Below are positions 36,085-45,986 of a DNA stretch of 64,000 nt, in pieces (the stretch's first letter is position 1; each line of letters begins with the position of its first letter). The notes beneath the pieces are model-generated. The model did not search any database. It was not told the DNA's origin and was given only the letters and a program-made list of their open reading frames with translations. The DNA comes from Streptomyces antibioticus (lineage in GTDB: Bacteria > Actinomycetota > Actinomycetes > Streptomycetales > Streptomycetaceae). The position numbers and the translations under genes were made by a program. The stretch spans positions 558,001-622,000 of the forward strand of contig NZ_KQ948426.1 of NCBI RefSeq assembly GCF_001514065.1. Reading direction: 5' to 3'.

Positions 36085-37599
36085 GTGGACCTGGCTCTGG
36101 CGCCGGAGACACTGGCGCGCTGGCAGTTCGGCATCACCACCGTCTACCACTTCCTCTTCGTCCCCCTGACGATCTCGCTCGCGGCCCTCACGGCCGGCCT
36201 GCAGACCGCCTGGGTGCGCACGGAGAAGGAGAAGTACCTCAGAGCGACGAAGTTCTGGGGCAAGCTCTTCCTGATCAACATCGCGATGGGTGTGGTCACC
36301 GGCATCGTGCAGGAGTTCCAGTTCGGCATGAACTGGTCCGACTACTCCCGCTTCGTCGGCGACATCTTCGGCGCCCCGCTCGCCTTCGAGGCCCTGATCG
36401 CCTTCTTCTTCGAGTCGACGTTCATCGGGCTGTGGATCTTCGGCTGGGACAAGCTGCCGAAGAAGATCCACCTGGCCTGCATCTGGATGGTCTCGATCGG
36501 CACGATCCTGTCGGCGTACTTCATCCTCGCGGCCAACTCGTGGATGCAGCATCCCGTCGGCTACAAGATCAACGAGGCGAAGGGGAGGGCCGAACTCACC
36601 GACTTCTGGCACGTCCTGACCCAGAACACCGCACTCGCCCAGGCCTTCCACACCCTGTCCGCCGCATTCCTGACCGGCGGTGCCTTCATGGTCGGCATCT
36701 CCGCCTTCCACCTGCTGCGCAAGAAGCACATCAGCGACATGAAGACCTCGCTGCGGCTCGGCCTGGTCACCGTCATCGTCGGCGGTCTGCTCACCGCGAT
36801 CAGCGGCGACACCCTCGGCAAGATCATGTTCGAGCAGCAGCCGATGAAGATGGCCGCCGCCGAGGCCCTGTGGGACGGCGAGAAGCCGGCGCCCTTCTCG
36901 GTCTTCGCCTACGGCGACGTCGACGCCGGCCACAACAAGGTCGCCATAGAGATTCCGGGACTGCTGTCCTTCCTGGCCAACGACGACTTCGACTCGTACG
37001 TCCCGGGCATCAACGACGTCAACAAGTCCGAGCAGCAGAAGTTCGGACCGGGCGACTACCGGCCCAACATCCCCGTCGCCTACTGGGGCTTCCGGTGGAT
37101 GATCGGCTTCGGCATGACGTCCTTCGCGATCGGCCTGCTCGGACTCTGGCTGACCCGCAAGAAGTTCATGCTGCCGCAGCACCTGCGGGTGGCCGACGAC
37201 GAGGTGCCGCATCTCGTGCTGCTGCCCCGCGGCAAGAAGGCCCTCGGCCCGAAGCTGACCAAGTGGTACTGGCGGATCGCCTTCCTGACCATGGGCTTCC
37301 CGCTGATCGCCAACTCCTGGGGCTGGATCTTCACCGAGATGGGCCGCCAGCCGTGGGTCGTCTACGGCGTCCTGCAGACCCGCCATGCGGTCTCCCCCGG
37401 TGTCTCCCAGGGCGAGGTCCTCACCTCGATGATCGTCTTCACCACGCTGTACGCCATCCTCGCCGTCGTCGAGGTCAAGCTGCTCGTGAAGTACGCCAAG
37501 GCCGGCCCGCCCGAGCTCACCGAGGCCGACCTCAACCCGCCCACGAAGATCGGCGGCGACACCCGTGACGCCGACAAGCCGATGGCCTTCTCGTACTAG
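36085..37599 (+). CDS. cydA: Cytochrome bd quinol oxidase subunit I
   Basis: CydA is the haem b558/b595/d subunit that oxidises quinol and reduces O2 in the membrane. It has 504 residues and about nine spans. The haem b595 ligand His is in ITTVYHFLFVPLTIS (residue 22), and the family stretch is GRQPWVVYGVLQTRHAVSPG. The Q-loop is of the short type found in actinobacteria. The start is GTG 36085 with AAGGAG about 11 nt before. It is the first gene of cydA-cydB-cydDC, controlled by the Rex site. Confidence 0.98.
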   Translation: MDLALAPETLARWQFGITTVYHFLFVPLTISLAALTAGLQTAWVRTEKEKYLRATKFWGKLFLINIAMGVVTGIVQEFQFGMNWSDYSRFVGDIFGAPLAFEALIAFFFESTFIGLWIFGWDKLPKKIHLACIWMVSIGTILSAYFILAANSWMQHPVGYKINEAKGRAELTDFWHVLTQNTALAQAFHTLSAAFLTGGAFMVGISAFHLLRKKHISDMKTSLRLGLVTVIVGGLLTAISGDTLGKIMFEQQPMKMAAAEALWDGEKPAPFSVFAYGDVDAGHNKVAIEIPGLLSFLANDDFDSYVPGINDVNKSEQQKFGPGDYRPNIPVAYWGFRWMIGFGMTSFAIGLLGLWLTRKKFMLPQHLRVADDEVPHLVLLPRGKKALGPKLTKWYWRIAFLTMGFPLIANSWGWIFTEMGRQPWVVYGVLQTRHAVSPGVSQGEVLTSMIVFTTLYAILAVVEVKLLVKYAKAGPPELTEADLNPPTKIGGDTRDADKPMAFSY

Positions 37600-37617
37600 G
37601 CCGAGGGAGAGCGAGTC

Positions 37618-38622
37618 ATGGAACTTCACGACGTCTGGTTCGTGCTCATCGCCGTCCTGTGGACCGGCTACTTCTTCCTGGAGGGCTTCGACTTCGGGGT
37701 CGGCATCCTGACCAAGCTGCTGGCCCGCAACCGGCCCGAGAAGCGGGTGCTGATCAACACGATCGGCCCCGTCTGGGACGGCAACGAGGTGTGGCTCCTC
37801 ACGGCGGGCGGCGCGACCTTCGCCGCCTTCCCCGAGTGGTACGCCACGCTCTTCTCCGGCTTCTATCTGCCGCTGCTGATCATCCTGGTCTGCCTGATCG
37901 TCCGCGGCGTCGCCTTCGAGTACCGGGTGAAGCGGCCCGAGGAGAACTGGCAGCGCAACTGGGAGACCGCGATCTTCTGGACCTCTCTCATCCCCGCGTT
38001 CCTGTGGGGCGTCGCCTTCGGCAACATCGTGCGGGGCGTGAAGATCGACAAGAACTTCGAGTACGTCGGCAGCTTCTGGGACCTGCTCAACCCCTACGCC
38101 CTCCTCGGCGGCCTGGTGACGCTCACGCTGTTCACCTTCCACGGGACGGTGTTCACGGCGCTCAAGACCGTCGGGGACATCCGGGAACGGGCACGGAAGC
38201 TGGCGCTCCAGGTCGGGCTCGTCACGGCCGTGTTCGCGGCGATCTTCCTGCTGTGGACGCAGGTCGACAGCGGTGACGGCAAGAGCCTGGTCGCCCTGGT
38301 CGTGGCCGTCGCCGCCCTGGTGGCTGCCCTGGTGGCCAATCAGGCCGGACGTGAGGGCTGGTCGTTCGCGCTGTCCGGCGTCACGATCGTGGCCGCCGTG
38401 GCGATGCTCTTCCTGTCGCTCTTCCCGAACGTCATGCCGTCCTCGCTCCATGAGGACTGGAGCCTGACGGTCACCAACGCCTCGTCGAGCCCCTACACCC
38501 TGAAGATCATGACCTGGTGCGCCGCGATCGCCACGCCGGTCGTCCTGCTCTACCAGGGCTGGACCTACTGGGTGTTCCGCAAGCGCATCGGAACGCAGCA
38601 CATCGCCGAAGCCACGCATTGA
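37618..38622 (+). CDS. cydB: Cytochrome bd quinol oxidase subunit II
   Basis: CydB is the 334-residue structural partner of CydA. It starts MELHDVWFVLIAVLWTGYFF and contains FLEGFDFGVGIL, the diagnostic CydB N-terminal segment, and GNEVWLLTAGGATFAAFPEWYA. About eight spans. It follows cydA by 18 bp and its stop TGA lies 3 bp before the start of the transporter gene, so the three form one operon. Confidence 0.98.
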   Translation: MELHDVWFVLIAVLWTGYFFLEGFDFGVGILTKLLARNRPEKRVLINTIGPVWDGNEVWLLTAGGATFAAFPEWYATLFSGFYLPLLIILVCLIVRGVAFEYRVKRPEENWQRNWETAIFWTSLIPAFLWGVAFGNIVRGVKIDKNFEYVGSFWDLLNPYALLGGLVTLTLFTFHGTVFTALKTVGDIRERARKLALQVGLVTAVFAAIFLLWTQVDSGDGKSLVALVVAVAALVAALVANQAGREGWSFALSGVTIVAAVAMLFLSLFPNVMPSSLHEDWSLTVTNASSSPYTLKIMTWCAAIATPVVLLYQGWTYWVFRKRIGTQHIAEATH

Positions 38623-38625
38623 GGT

Positions 38626-41600
38626 GTGTTTCACGTGAAACCAATCGATCCGCGTCTGCTCCGCTACGCCCGCGCCACTCGCCTCTTCATGGGGGCGGTC
38701 GTCGGCCTGGGCGTCGTCGGAGCGGCGCTGGTCATCGCCCAGGCGATGCTCATCGCCGAGGTGGTGGTGGGCGCCTTCCAGCACGGGATGTCAGCCGCTG
38801 AACTCCGCACTCCCCTGCTGCTGTTGGTGGCGGTGGCCGGTGGCCGCGCCCTGGTGTCCTGGCTCACCGAGCTCGCCGCCCATCGGGCGAGTGCGGCGGT
38901 GAAGTCCGAACTGCGGGGACGGTTGCTGGAGCGGGCCGGGGCGCTCGGGCCGGGGTGGCTGAGCGGGCAGCGGACCGGTTCGCTGGTCGCCCTCGCCACA
39001 CGGGGCGTCGACGCCCTGGACGACTACTTCTCGCGCTATCTCCCGCAGTTGGGGCTCGCCGTGGTCGTACCGGTGGCGGTGCTGGCGCGGGTGGTCACCG
39101 AGGACTGGGTCTCGGCCGCGATCATCGTGGGCACTCTCCCGCTCATCCCGATCTTCATGGTGCTGATCGGCTGGGCCACCCAGTCCCAGATGGACCGTCA
39201 GTGGCAGCTGCTGTCCCGCCTGTCCGGGCACTTCCTGGACGTCGTCGCCGGTCTGCCGACCCTGAAGGTGTTCGGCCGGGCCAAGGCGCAGGCCGAGTCG
39301 ATCAAGCGCATCACCGGCGAGTACCGGCAGGCGACCATGCGGACGCTGCGGATCGCCTTCATCTCCTCCTTCGCCCTGGAACTGCTCGCCACGCTGTCGG
39401 TGGCCCTCGTCGCCGTCACGATCGGCATGCGGCTGGTGCACGGTGAGATGGACCTGTACGACGGGCTGGTCATCCTCGTGCTGGCGCCCGAGGCGTATCT
39501 GCCGCTGCGGCAGGTCGGGGCGCAGTACCACGCGGCGGCGGAGGGGCTGGCCGCCGCCGAGGAGATCTTCGAGGTGCTGGAGACGCCTGTGCCGGCGGCG
39601 GGTACCGCGGTCGTGCCGCGTGGCGCGCTGACCTTTGAAGGTGTCACCGTTCGCTACCCGGGGCGGTCCGGTGACGCCGTCCAGGACGTGTCCTTCGCCG
39701 TCGAGCCCGGGGAGACGGTCGCGCTCGTCGGGCCGAGCGGGGCGGGCAAGTCCACGCTGCTGAGCGCATTGCTGGGGTTCGTGCGGACTGTCGAGGGGCG
39801 GGTGCTGGCCGGGGGAGTCGATCTCGCCGACGCCGACTTGGACCAGTGGCGCTCGCAGGTCGCGTGGGTGCCGCAGCGGCCGCAGCTGTTCGCCGGGACG
39901 ATCGCGGAGAACGTCCGGCTGGCACGGCCCGACGCGGACGACGCCGCCGTACGACGGGCGCTCGCGGACGCGGGGGCCCTGGAGTTCGTCGACGCGCTGC
40001 CGCAGGGTGCCGACACCGGGCTCGGCGAGGACGGGGCCGGGCTGTCCGCCGGCCAGCGGCAGCGGCTCGCGCTGGCGCGGGCGTTCCTCGCGGACCGGCC
40101 CGTGCTGCTTCTCGACGAGCCGACCGCCGCGCTCGACGGCGCCACCGAGGCCGAGGTCGTGGCGGCGGTGCGGAGGCTGGCGGTGGGGCGCACGGTGCTC
40201 CTCGTCGTGCACCGGCCGGCGTTGCTGGCGGTGGCGGACCGGGTGGTGCGGTTGGCCGAGCCCGCGCTCGCGGCCCCTGCCGAGACCGGAACGGTCCCGG
40301 CCCCGCGTCAGGTCGAGGCAACCGCGCCTGCCACCGAGGACACCGACGCCACCGCAGACACGGCGGTACCGGCAGCGGCGAGCCGCGGTGTCCTCGACCG
40401 CGTCCGCGCCATGTCCGGCCCCCGGCGCGGCCGGCTCGCGCTCGCCCTGCTGCTCGGGAGCCTCGCGCTCGGCAGTGCCGTCGGGCTCATGGCGACCTCC
40501 GGGTGGCTGATCTCGCGGGCCTCGCAGCAGCCGCCCGTGCTCTATCTGATGGTGGCCGTCACGGCGACCCGCGCCTTCGGGATCGGGCGGGCCGTCTTCC
40601 GCTACGCCGAGCGCCTCGTGTCGCACGACGCCGTGCTGCGGATGCTGGCCGACACCCGGGTCGCCGTGTACCGGCGCCTGGAGCGGCTGGCGCCCGCCGG
40701 GCTGCGGCAAACCCGCCGCGGCGACCTGCTGTCGCGGCTCGTCGCCGATGTCGACGCCCTCCAGGACTACTGGCTGCGCTGGCTGCTGCCCGCGGGCGCG
40801 GCGCTGGCCGTGTCCGCCGCGTCCGTCGGCTTCACCGCCTGGCTGCTGCCCGAGGCCGGTGCCGCGCTCGCCGTCGGACTGCTGGCGGCCGGGGCCGGGG
40901 TGCCGCTGGTCACCGGTGCGGTGGCCCGGCGTGCGGAGCGGCGGCTGGCGCCGGCGCGCGGTGTGCTGGCGACGCGGGTGACCGACCTGCTGACCGGGAC
41001 CGCCGAACTGGCCGTCGCCGGCGCGCTGCCCGCCCGTACCGCCGAGGCGCGCGAGGCCGACGGAGCGCTCACCCGGATCGCCTCGCGCGGCGCCACCGCC
41101 ACCGCCCTCGGTGACGGCCTCACCGCCCTCGTCTCCGGCCTCACCGTCGCCGCCACCGCGCTCGCGGGCGCCCAGGCGGTCGCCGCCGGACGCCTCGGCG
41201 GCGTCGCCATGGCCGTCGTCGTCCTCACCCCGCTGGCCGCCTTCGAGGCCGTCCTCGGCCTCCCGCTCGCCGTGCAGTACCGCCAGCGGGTCCGCAAGAG
41301 CGCGGAGCGGGTGTACGAGGTGCTGGACGCCCCGGAGCCCGTACGGGAGCCGGAGCGGCCGTGCGAGGCGCCCGCGTCGCCGTTCCCGGTCGTGGTGAAG
41401 GGGCTGTCCGCCCGGTACGCCGGGCAGGAGCGGGACGCCCTCGCGGGTCTCGACCTGACCGTCACGGAAGGCCGCAGGATCGCCGTCGTGGGCCCGTCCG
41501 GGTCCGGTAAGACGACCCTCGCGCAGGTGCTGCTGCGGTTCCTGGACGCGCAGGCCGGTTCGTACACGCTCGGCGGCGTGGACGCGTACGGTCTGGACGG

Positions 41601-42132
41601 GGACGACGTACGGCGGTTCGTCGGGCTGTGTGCGCAGGACGCGCACCTCTTCGACAGCTCGCTGCGGGAGAACCTGCTGCTCGCGCAGAAGGCCGCCACC
41701 GATGCGGACCTCCGTGACGCCCTGCGGCGGGCCCGGCTGCTCGACTGGGTCGACGGACTGCCCGACGGGCTGGACACGCTGGTCGGCGAGCACGGGGCGC
41801 GGCTGTCCGGGGGGCAGCGGCAGCGGCTGGCGCTGGCCCGGGCGCTGCTCGCCGACTTCCCCGTCCTCGTCCTGGACGAGCCCGCCGAGCATCTCGACCT
41901 GCCCACCGCCGACGCCCTCACCGCCGACCTGCTGGCCGCCACCGAGGGGCGTACGACGTTGCTCATCACCCACCGGCTCGCCGGGCTGGAGGCGGTGGAC
42001 GAGATCGTCGTGCTCGACGAGGGACGGGTCGTGCAGCGGGGCTCGTACGCCGAGCTGGCCGCCGAGGAGGGGCCGTTGCGGGAGATGGCGGAGCGGGAGT
42101 CGGATGCCGAGGCCCTGGCGCTGACGGCGTAG
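38626..42132 (+). CDS. cydDC: CydD-CydC fusion, heterodimeric ABC exporter fused in one chain
   Basis: This 1168-residue fusion of two ABC exporters normally made as CydD and CydC is needed for assembly of the bd oxidase; it exports cysteine/glutathione or haem. The first half has six spans and an NBD with Walker A GPSGAGKS (369-376) and LSAGQRQRLALARAFL. The second has Walker A GPSGSGKT (956-963) and LSGGQRQRLALARALL. A long Ala/Thr-rich linker joins them. GTG 38626 gives MFHVKPIDPR, a start inside a parS site; GTG 38635 with GAGG 10 nt upstream is as likely. Confidence 0.95.
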   Translation: MFHVKPIDPRLLRYARATRLFMGAVVGLGVVGAALVIAQAMLIAEVVVGAFQHGMSAAELRTPLLLLVAVAGGRALVSWLTELAAHRASAAVKSELRGRLLERAGALGPGWLSGQRTGSLVALATRGVDALDDYFSRYLPQLGLAVVVPVAVLARVVTEDWVSAAIIVGTLPLIPIFMVLIGWATQSQMDRQWQLLSRLSGHFLDVVAGLPTLKVFGRAKAQAESIKRITGEYRQATMRTLRIAFISSFALELLATLSVALVAVTIGMRLVHGEMDLYDGLVILVLAPEAYLPLRQVGAQYHAAAEGLAAAEEIFEVLETPVPAAGTAVVPRGALTFEGVTVRYPGRSGDAVQDVSFAVEPGETVALVGPSGAGKSTLLSALLGFVRTVEGRVLAGGVDLADADLDQWRSQVAWVPQRPQLFAGTIAENVRLARPDADDAAVRRALADAGALEFVDALPQGADTGLGEDGAGLSAGQRQRLALARAFLADRPVLLLDEPTAALDGATEAEVVAAVRRLAVGRTVLLVVHRPALLAVADRVVRLAEPALAAPAETGTVPAPRQVEATAPATEDTDATADTAVPAAASRGVLDRVRAMSGPRRGRLALALLLGSLALGSAVGLMATSGWLISRASQQPPVLYLMVAVTATRAFGIGRAVFRYAERLVSHDAVLRMLADTRVAVYRRLERLAPAGLRQTRRGDLLSRLVADVDALQDYWLRWLLPAGAALAVSAASVGFTAWLLPEAGAALAVGLLAAGAGVPLVTGAVARRAERRLAPARGVLATRVTDLLTGTAELAVAGALPARTAEAREADGALTRIASRGATATALGDGLTALVSGLTVAATALAGAQAVAAGRLGGVAMAVVVLTPLAAFEAVLGLPLAVQYRQRVRKSAERVYEVLDAPEPVREPERPCEAPASPFPVVVKGLSARYAGQERDALAGLDLTVTEGRRIAVVGPSGSGKTTLAQVLLRFLDAQAGSYTLGGVDAYGLDGDDVRRFVGLCAQDAHLFDSSLRENLLLAQKAATDADLRDALRRARLLDWVDGLPDGLDTLVGEHGARLSGGQRQRLALARALLADFPVLVLDEPAEHLDLPTADALTADLLAATEGRTTLLITHRLAGLEAVDEIVVLDEGRVVQRGSYAELAAEEGPLREMAERESDAEALALTA
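38628..38641. promoter_or_regulatory. parS site, exact consensus, overlapping the cydDC start
   Basis: An exact GTTTCACGTGAAAC that overlaps both candidate start codons of cydDC (GTG 38626 and GTG 38635) and the encoded F-H-V-K. Confidence 0.92.
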
Positions 42133-42186
42133 GCAGCCACCCGTTGCCGACTTTCTGTATCAAAGGGGACTAATTACGCTCGGCTC

Positions 42187-43875
42187 ATGTCCGACACCCC
42201 GCGCCCCGGCCCCGGTCCGCTGCCTCCCGCGCTGTCGGCCGAGCTGACCGCGCGGGTGCCGCAGTTGCTGGAGGCCATGCGGTCCGTCGGCAGCGGCCTC
42301 GAACTGCACTCCACGCTGGACCGAATCTGCGAGACCGCGGCGGAGTTGACGGGCGCCCGGTACGCGGCCATCGGGGTCATCGACGAGGACGGGCGGGGTC
42401 TGGCAGACTTCGTCTTCCACGGCGTCGACGAGGCGACCGCGCGCCGTATCGGACGCCTGCCGGACGGGCACCGGGGCCTGCTCGGCGCTCTCATCCGCGA
42501 CCCCGAGCCGGTACGGCTCGCGGACCTGACCACCGACTCGCGCTCCTGCGGCTTCCCCGAGCACCATCCGCCGATGCGCGGCTTCCTCGGCCTCCCGATC
42601 CGCGTCCAGGGGGAGATCTTCGGCAACCTGTACCTGACGGAGAAGCGCGGCGGACAGCCGTTCAACGACTACGACCTCACCATGGTCCGGGTGCTGGCGA
42701 CCGAGGCCGGGATCGCGATCGGCAACGCCCGGCTGTACGAGGCGGCCAAGCAGCGCGAGCACTTGATCGACGGGTCGGTCGCCGTCACCACCGCCCTGCT
42801 GTCGGGCGGCGACGCGGACGACGCCCTTCAGGTCGTCGCCGAGCAGGCCCGCAAGCTGTCGGGTTCGACCGCGGGGATCGTGCTGCTGCCCGCGGACGAG
42901 GGCGGTATGGAGATCGCGGCCGTGGCCGCGGACCGTCCGTCGGCCATGCTGGGCACGGTCGTGCCACCGGAGAGCGAGATCGTCGCCGAACTCCTCGACG
43001 GACAGGCGGTGTTCCTGGAGGACGCGGCCGGCGACCCTCGCATGATCACCACCCTGGCGCAGCGCTACGGGCCCACCATGATGGTGCCCCTGCACAGCGA
43101 CGGCCGGATCCTGGGCGCCCTGGTCACCCCGCGGGCGCGGGGGGAGCGGCCGTTCACGGAGACCGAGCGCACGCTGGCGACCCAGTTCGCCGCGCAGGCC
43201 GCGCTCGCGCTGATGATGGCCGACGCGCAGCGCGACCGGGAGCGGCTCGCCGTCTACGAGGACCGTGACCGCATCGCCCGTGACCTGCACGATCTCGTCA
43301 TCCAGCGGCTGTTCGCCACCGGGATGATGCTGGAGGGCGCGCAGCGCAGATCGGTCGTGCCGGAGGTGCGCGAGGGCGTCGGCAACGCCGTCGACGAACT
43401 CGACGTCACCATCCAGGAGATCCGCACCGCGATCTTCGCGCTCCAGCAGGGGCCGGCCGAGGCGCCCTCGGGGCTGCGCACCCGCGTGCTGCGGGAGATC
43501 AACACGGCCGCGGTGCCGCTCGGCTTCAAGCCCTCGCACCGATTCGTCGGACCCGTGGACGCCCTGGTCGGCGACCTGACCGGCAAGAACCTCATCGCGG
43601 CCCTGCGTGAGGCCCTCTCGAACGCCTTCCGGCACGCCCGGGCCTCGCGTATCGACGTCGTCGTGGACGCCGACGTGATCCTGCCGGACGGCCGGAAGGG
43701 CGTCCGCCTGACCGTCGCGGACGACGGCGTGGGCATCCCGGACGGCGGGCGGCGCAGCGGTCTGAAGAACCTCAAGCGGCGCGCGGAGTCCCTCGGCGGC
43801 GACAGCCGGCACGGGCCGGGCATCGGCGCGGACGGAGGCGGGACGACGGTGGTGTGGGAAGCGCCGTTGACATGA
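42187..43875 (+). CDS. GAF-GAF sensor histidine kinase, DosS/DevS-like
   Basis: This 562-residue kinase has no membrane span. GAF1 is about residues 30-180, GAF2 about 195-345, and the dimerisation/phospho-acceptor region RDRIARDLHDLVIQRLFATG holds the phosphorylated His 368. A HATPase follows (EALSNAFRHARASR, DDGVGIPDGG). GAF1 keeps FPEHHPPMRGFLGLPIRV; His 127 lines up with the proximal haem ligand of mycobacterial DosS/DosT, so O2/NO/CO or redox sensing by haem is a real possibility. No response regulator gene adjoins it, though it stands 54 bp after cydDC. Confidence 0.9.
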   Translation: MSDTPRPGPGPLPPALSAELTARVPQLLEAMRSVGSGLELHSTLDRICETAAELTGARYAAIGVIDEDGRGLADFVFHGVDEATARRIGRLPDGHRGLLGALIRDPEPVRLADLTTDSRSCGFPEHHPPMRGFLGLPIRVQGEIFGNLYLTEKRGGQPFNDYDLTMVRVLATEAGIAIGNARLYEAAKQREHLIDGSVAVTTALLSGGDADDALQVVAEQARKLSGSTAGIVLLPADEGGMEIAAVAADRPSAMLGTVVPPESEIVAELLDGQAVFLEDAAGDPRMITTLAQRYGPTMMVPLHSDGRILGALVTPRARGERPFTETERTLATQFAAQAALALMMADAQRDRERLAVYEDRDRIARDLHDLVIQRLFATGMMLEGAQRRSVVPEVREGVGNAVDELDVTIQEIRTAIFALQQGPAEAPSGLRTRVLREINTAAVPLGFKPSHRFVGPVDALVGDLTGKNLIAALREALSNAFRHARASRIDVVVDADVILPDGRKGVRLTVADDGVGIPDGGRRSGLKNLKRRAESLGGDSRHGPGIGADGGGTTVVWEAPLT

Positions 43876-44001
43876 CGGCCCGTCACCCCGCATCTCCAAG
43901 GCGGCCGTTCAGTCGTACGACTGACTCGTCCGAGGCCCGCTGTCCCCCGGCCGTACGACTCCAACAGGACCGCCCGCGAAGCGCGGGCCAGGATCGCTGG
44001 C

Positions 44002-45066
44002 ATGCGACCGTCCCGCCGTCATCCGCTGCTCGTCCCGGCCCTGTTGTGCGCGATCGCCGTCCTGGCGGCCCGTCCGACCGACGCCGTGGAGAAGAAGGCG
44101 CCCGGTGACGGCGGTACGGACGCCGGGCTCAGCGCCCAGGTGGCGCGGCTGTACGAGGACGCGGCGGTGGCGACGCAGCAGTACGAGGCGGGGCGGCTGG
44201 AGGCGGAGGTGCAGCGGGCGAAGGCGCAGCGGCTGGAGGCGCTGCTCGACCGGGAACGGCGGGAGATCTCGGTCCTGCACGAGGACCTGGGCCGGATCGC
44301 GCGCGCCCAGTACCGCAGCGGCGGCGACCTTCCGCTCACCGCGCAGATCATCCTCGCCGGCAGCCCCGAGCAGCTGATGCGCGGTCAGCAGGCTTTCTCC
44401 CAGACGAACCTGGCCGTGAACAACGCCATCGAGAAGAGCCGGCGGGCCGAGGCGAAGCTCGCCGCGGACGAGACGGAGGCCGCGACCGCGTGGCAGGCGC
44501 TGGAGAAGCGGAACGTCGAACTCGCCGATCTGAAGACGGGGATCGAGCAGAAGCTCGAAGAGGCGCGCCGGCAGTTGCAGGGCCAGGCGGACGCCTCGGT
44601 GGCGGCGGGGGCCTGCCGCGGTGCCGTCCGGCTGGATCAGCCGGCGGTTCAGGTGACGAGCCCGTGGGTCCCGCCGGTGGAGACGTACGAGCTGTCCGCG
44701 GGCTTCGGCAGCGGTGGCTCGCGGTGGGCGAACCGGCACACCGGGCAGGACTTCGCGGTGCCGATCGGCACGCCGGTGCGGTCGGTGGGCGCGGGCCGGG
44801 TGGTGTCGGTGTCCTGCGGGGGCGCCTTCGGGATCCAGATCGTGATCGAGCACGCGGGCGGCTACTACACGCAGTACGCCCATCTCGCCGCCGTCACCGT
44901 CGACCAGGGCGCCCAAGTGACGACGGGGCAGTGGATCGGCCAGTCGGGCACCAGCGGCAACTCCACCGGCCCCCACCTGCACTTCGAGGTGCGGGTCACC
45001 CCGGAACTGGGCTCGGGAGTGGACCCGGTGCCATGGCTGGCGGCGCGGGGCGTGCCGCTCGGCTAG
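44002..45066 (+). CDS. Secreted M23 peptidoglycan endopeptidase with coiled-coil
   Basis: This 354-residue protein has an N-terminal signal-like segment (RHPLLVPALLCAIAVLAA) and a long charged coiled-coil (~45-200; YEDAAVATQQYEAGRLEAEV). It ends in a LytM/M23 domain with the zinc ligands H246 and D250 in RHTGQDFAV and HLHFE at 325-329. It would cut peptide cross-links outside the membrane. The coiled-coil is typical of M23 proteins linked to division or secretion. ATG 44002 is chosen. It follows the kinase gene on the same strand by 126 bp. Confidence 0.93.
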   Translation: MRPSRRHPLLVPALLCAIAVLAARPTDAVEKKAPGDGGTDAGLSAQVARLYEDAAVATQQYEAGRLEAEVQRAKAQRLEALLDRERREISVLHEDLGRIARAQYRSGGDLPLTAQIILAGSPEQLMRGQQAFSQTNLAVNNAIEKSRRAEAKLAADETEAATAWQALEKRNVELADLKTGIEQKLEEARRQLQGQADASVAAGACRGAVRLDQPAVQVTSPWVPPVETYELSAGFGSGGSRWANRHTGQDFAVPIGTPVRSVGAGRVVSVSCGGAFGIQIVIEHAGGYYTQYAHLAAVTVDQGAQVTTGQWIGQSGTSGNSTGPHLHFEVRVTPELGSGVDPVPWLAARGVPLG

Positions 45067-45102
45067 GACAGGCCCTAGAACAGGCCCTAGGACAGGCTCT
45101 GG
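45067..45102. repeat. Three short tandem repeats between converging genes
   Basis: ACAGGCCCTAGA, ACAGGCCCTAGG and ACAGGCTCTGG follow in tandem right after the endopeptidase stop. The second unit supplies the stop codon of the converging HAD gene. Confidence 0.7.
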
Positions 45103-45965
45103 CGCTGGGCCACCAGCTGCTCGATGACCACCGCGACGCCGTCCTCGTTGTTGGCGACGGTCCGGCCGGAGGCCGCGGCGAGCACGTCGGGGTGCGCGTT
45201 GCCCATGGCGTACGACCGCCCGGCCCAGGTCAGCATCTCGACGTCGTTGGGCATGTCACCGAAGGCGACGACCTCCTCGTGCGAGATGCCGCGCTCGGCG
45301 CAGCACAGGGCGAGGGTGCTGGCCTTGGAGACGCCCGGGCCGCTGATCTCCAGCAGGGCGCTGGGGCTGGAGCGGGTGACGTTGGCGATGTCGCCGATGG
45401 CGAGACGGGCCAGGGTGAGGAAGGCGTCCGGGTCGAGCGTGGGGTGGAAGGCGAGGATCTTCAGGACCGGCTCATCGGCGCCCGGCCCGTCCGCCGCCAG
45501 CAGCTTCTCGGCGGGCTGAAGCTCGTCCGGGATCTCCATGTGCAGCTTCGGATAGTCCGGCTCCTGATGGAAGCCGTACGTCTGCTCCACCGCGTACACC
45601 GTGCCGGGCGCCGCGTCCCGCAGCAGGCGTACGGCGTCCAGCGCGTTCTCCCTGGCCAGCTCGCGCACCTTCACGAACCGGTGGGCGCCGGGACCGCCGT
45701 GCAGATCGACGACCGCGGCGCCGTTGCCGCAGATGGCGAGGCCGTGGCCGTGGACGTGGTCGCTGACGACGTTCATCCAGCGAGCGGGGCGGCCGGTGAC
45801 GAAGAAGACCTCGATCCCCGCGTCCTCGGCGGCGGCGAGCGCCGCGACCGTGCGGGGCGAGACGGACTTGTCGTCGCGCAGCAGAGTGCCGTCGAGGTCG
45901 GTGGCTATCAGGCGCGGCGGGACGGCGGCGGCCGGGGTCTCGGGCTGTCGAGTCGCTGAAGTCAC
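45087..45965 (-). CDS. HAD phosphatase, Cof/type IIB
   Basis: This protein has about 292 residues. Motif [17 protein letters not shown] is near the start; motif II is [10 protein letters not shown]. It has a large C2-type cap, and motif III/IV is [14 protein letters not shown] followed by [14 protein letters not shown]. Cof-type HADs dephosphorylate sugar phosphates, pyridoxal phosphate or flavin precursors. A longer frame to 46898 runs antisense through the neighbouring gene and is rejected. GTG 45965 is chosen from GGGAG upstream; ATG 45983 is the alternative. A closely similar HAD gene lies at 56841-57665. Confidence 0.9.
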   Translation of the reverse strand: MTSATRQPETPAAAVPPRLIATDLDGTLLRDDKSVSPRTVAALAAAEDAGIEVFFVTGRPARWMNVVSDHVHGHGLAICGNGAAVVDLHGGPGAHRFVKVRELARENALDAVRLLRDAAPGTVYAVEQTYGFHQEPDYPKLHMEIPDELQPAEKLLAADGPGADEPVLKILAFHPTLDPDAFLTLARLAIGDIANVTRSSPSALLEISGPGVSKASTLALCCAERGISHEEVVAFGDMPNDVEMLTWAGRSYAMGNAHPDVLAAASGRTVANNEDGVAVVIEQLVAQRQSLS

Positions 45966-45986
45966 CCGGCCATTCTCCCGCATATG

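Noticed and set aside
36058-38784. 908-codon minus-strand frame over cydA/cydB
   Set aside because: Antisense shadow of two clearly identified genes, with Gly/Asp/Glu-biased composition and no motifs.
38791-41973. 1060-codon open frame on the minus strand
   Set aside because: It is antisense to the full-length cydDC gene; its translation is Arg/Gly/His-rich low-complexity typical of a shadow frame in GC-rich DNA.
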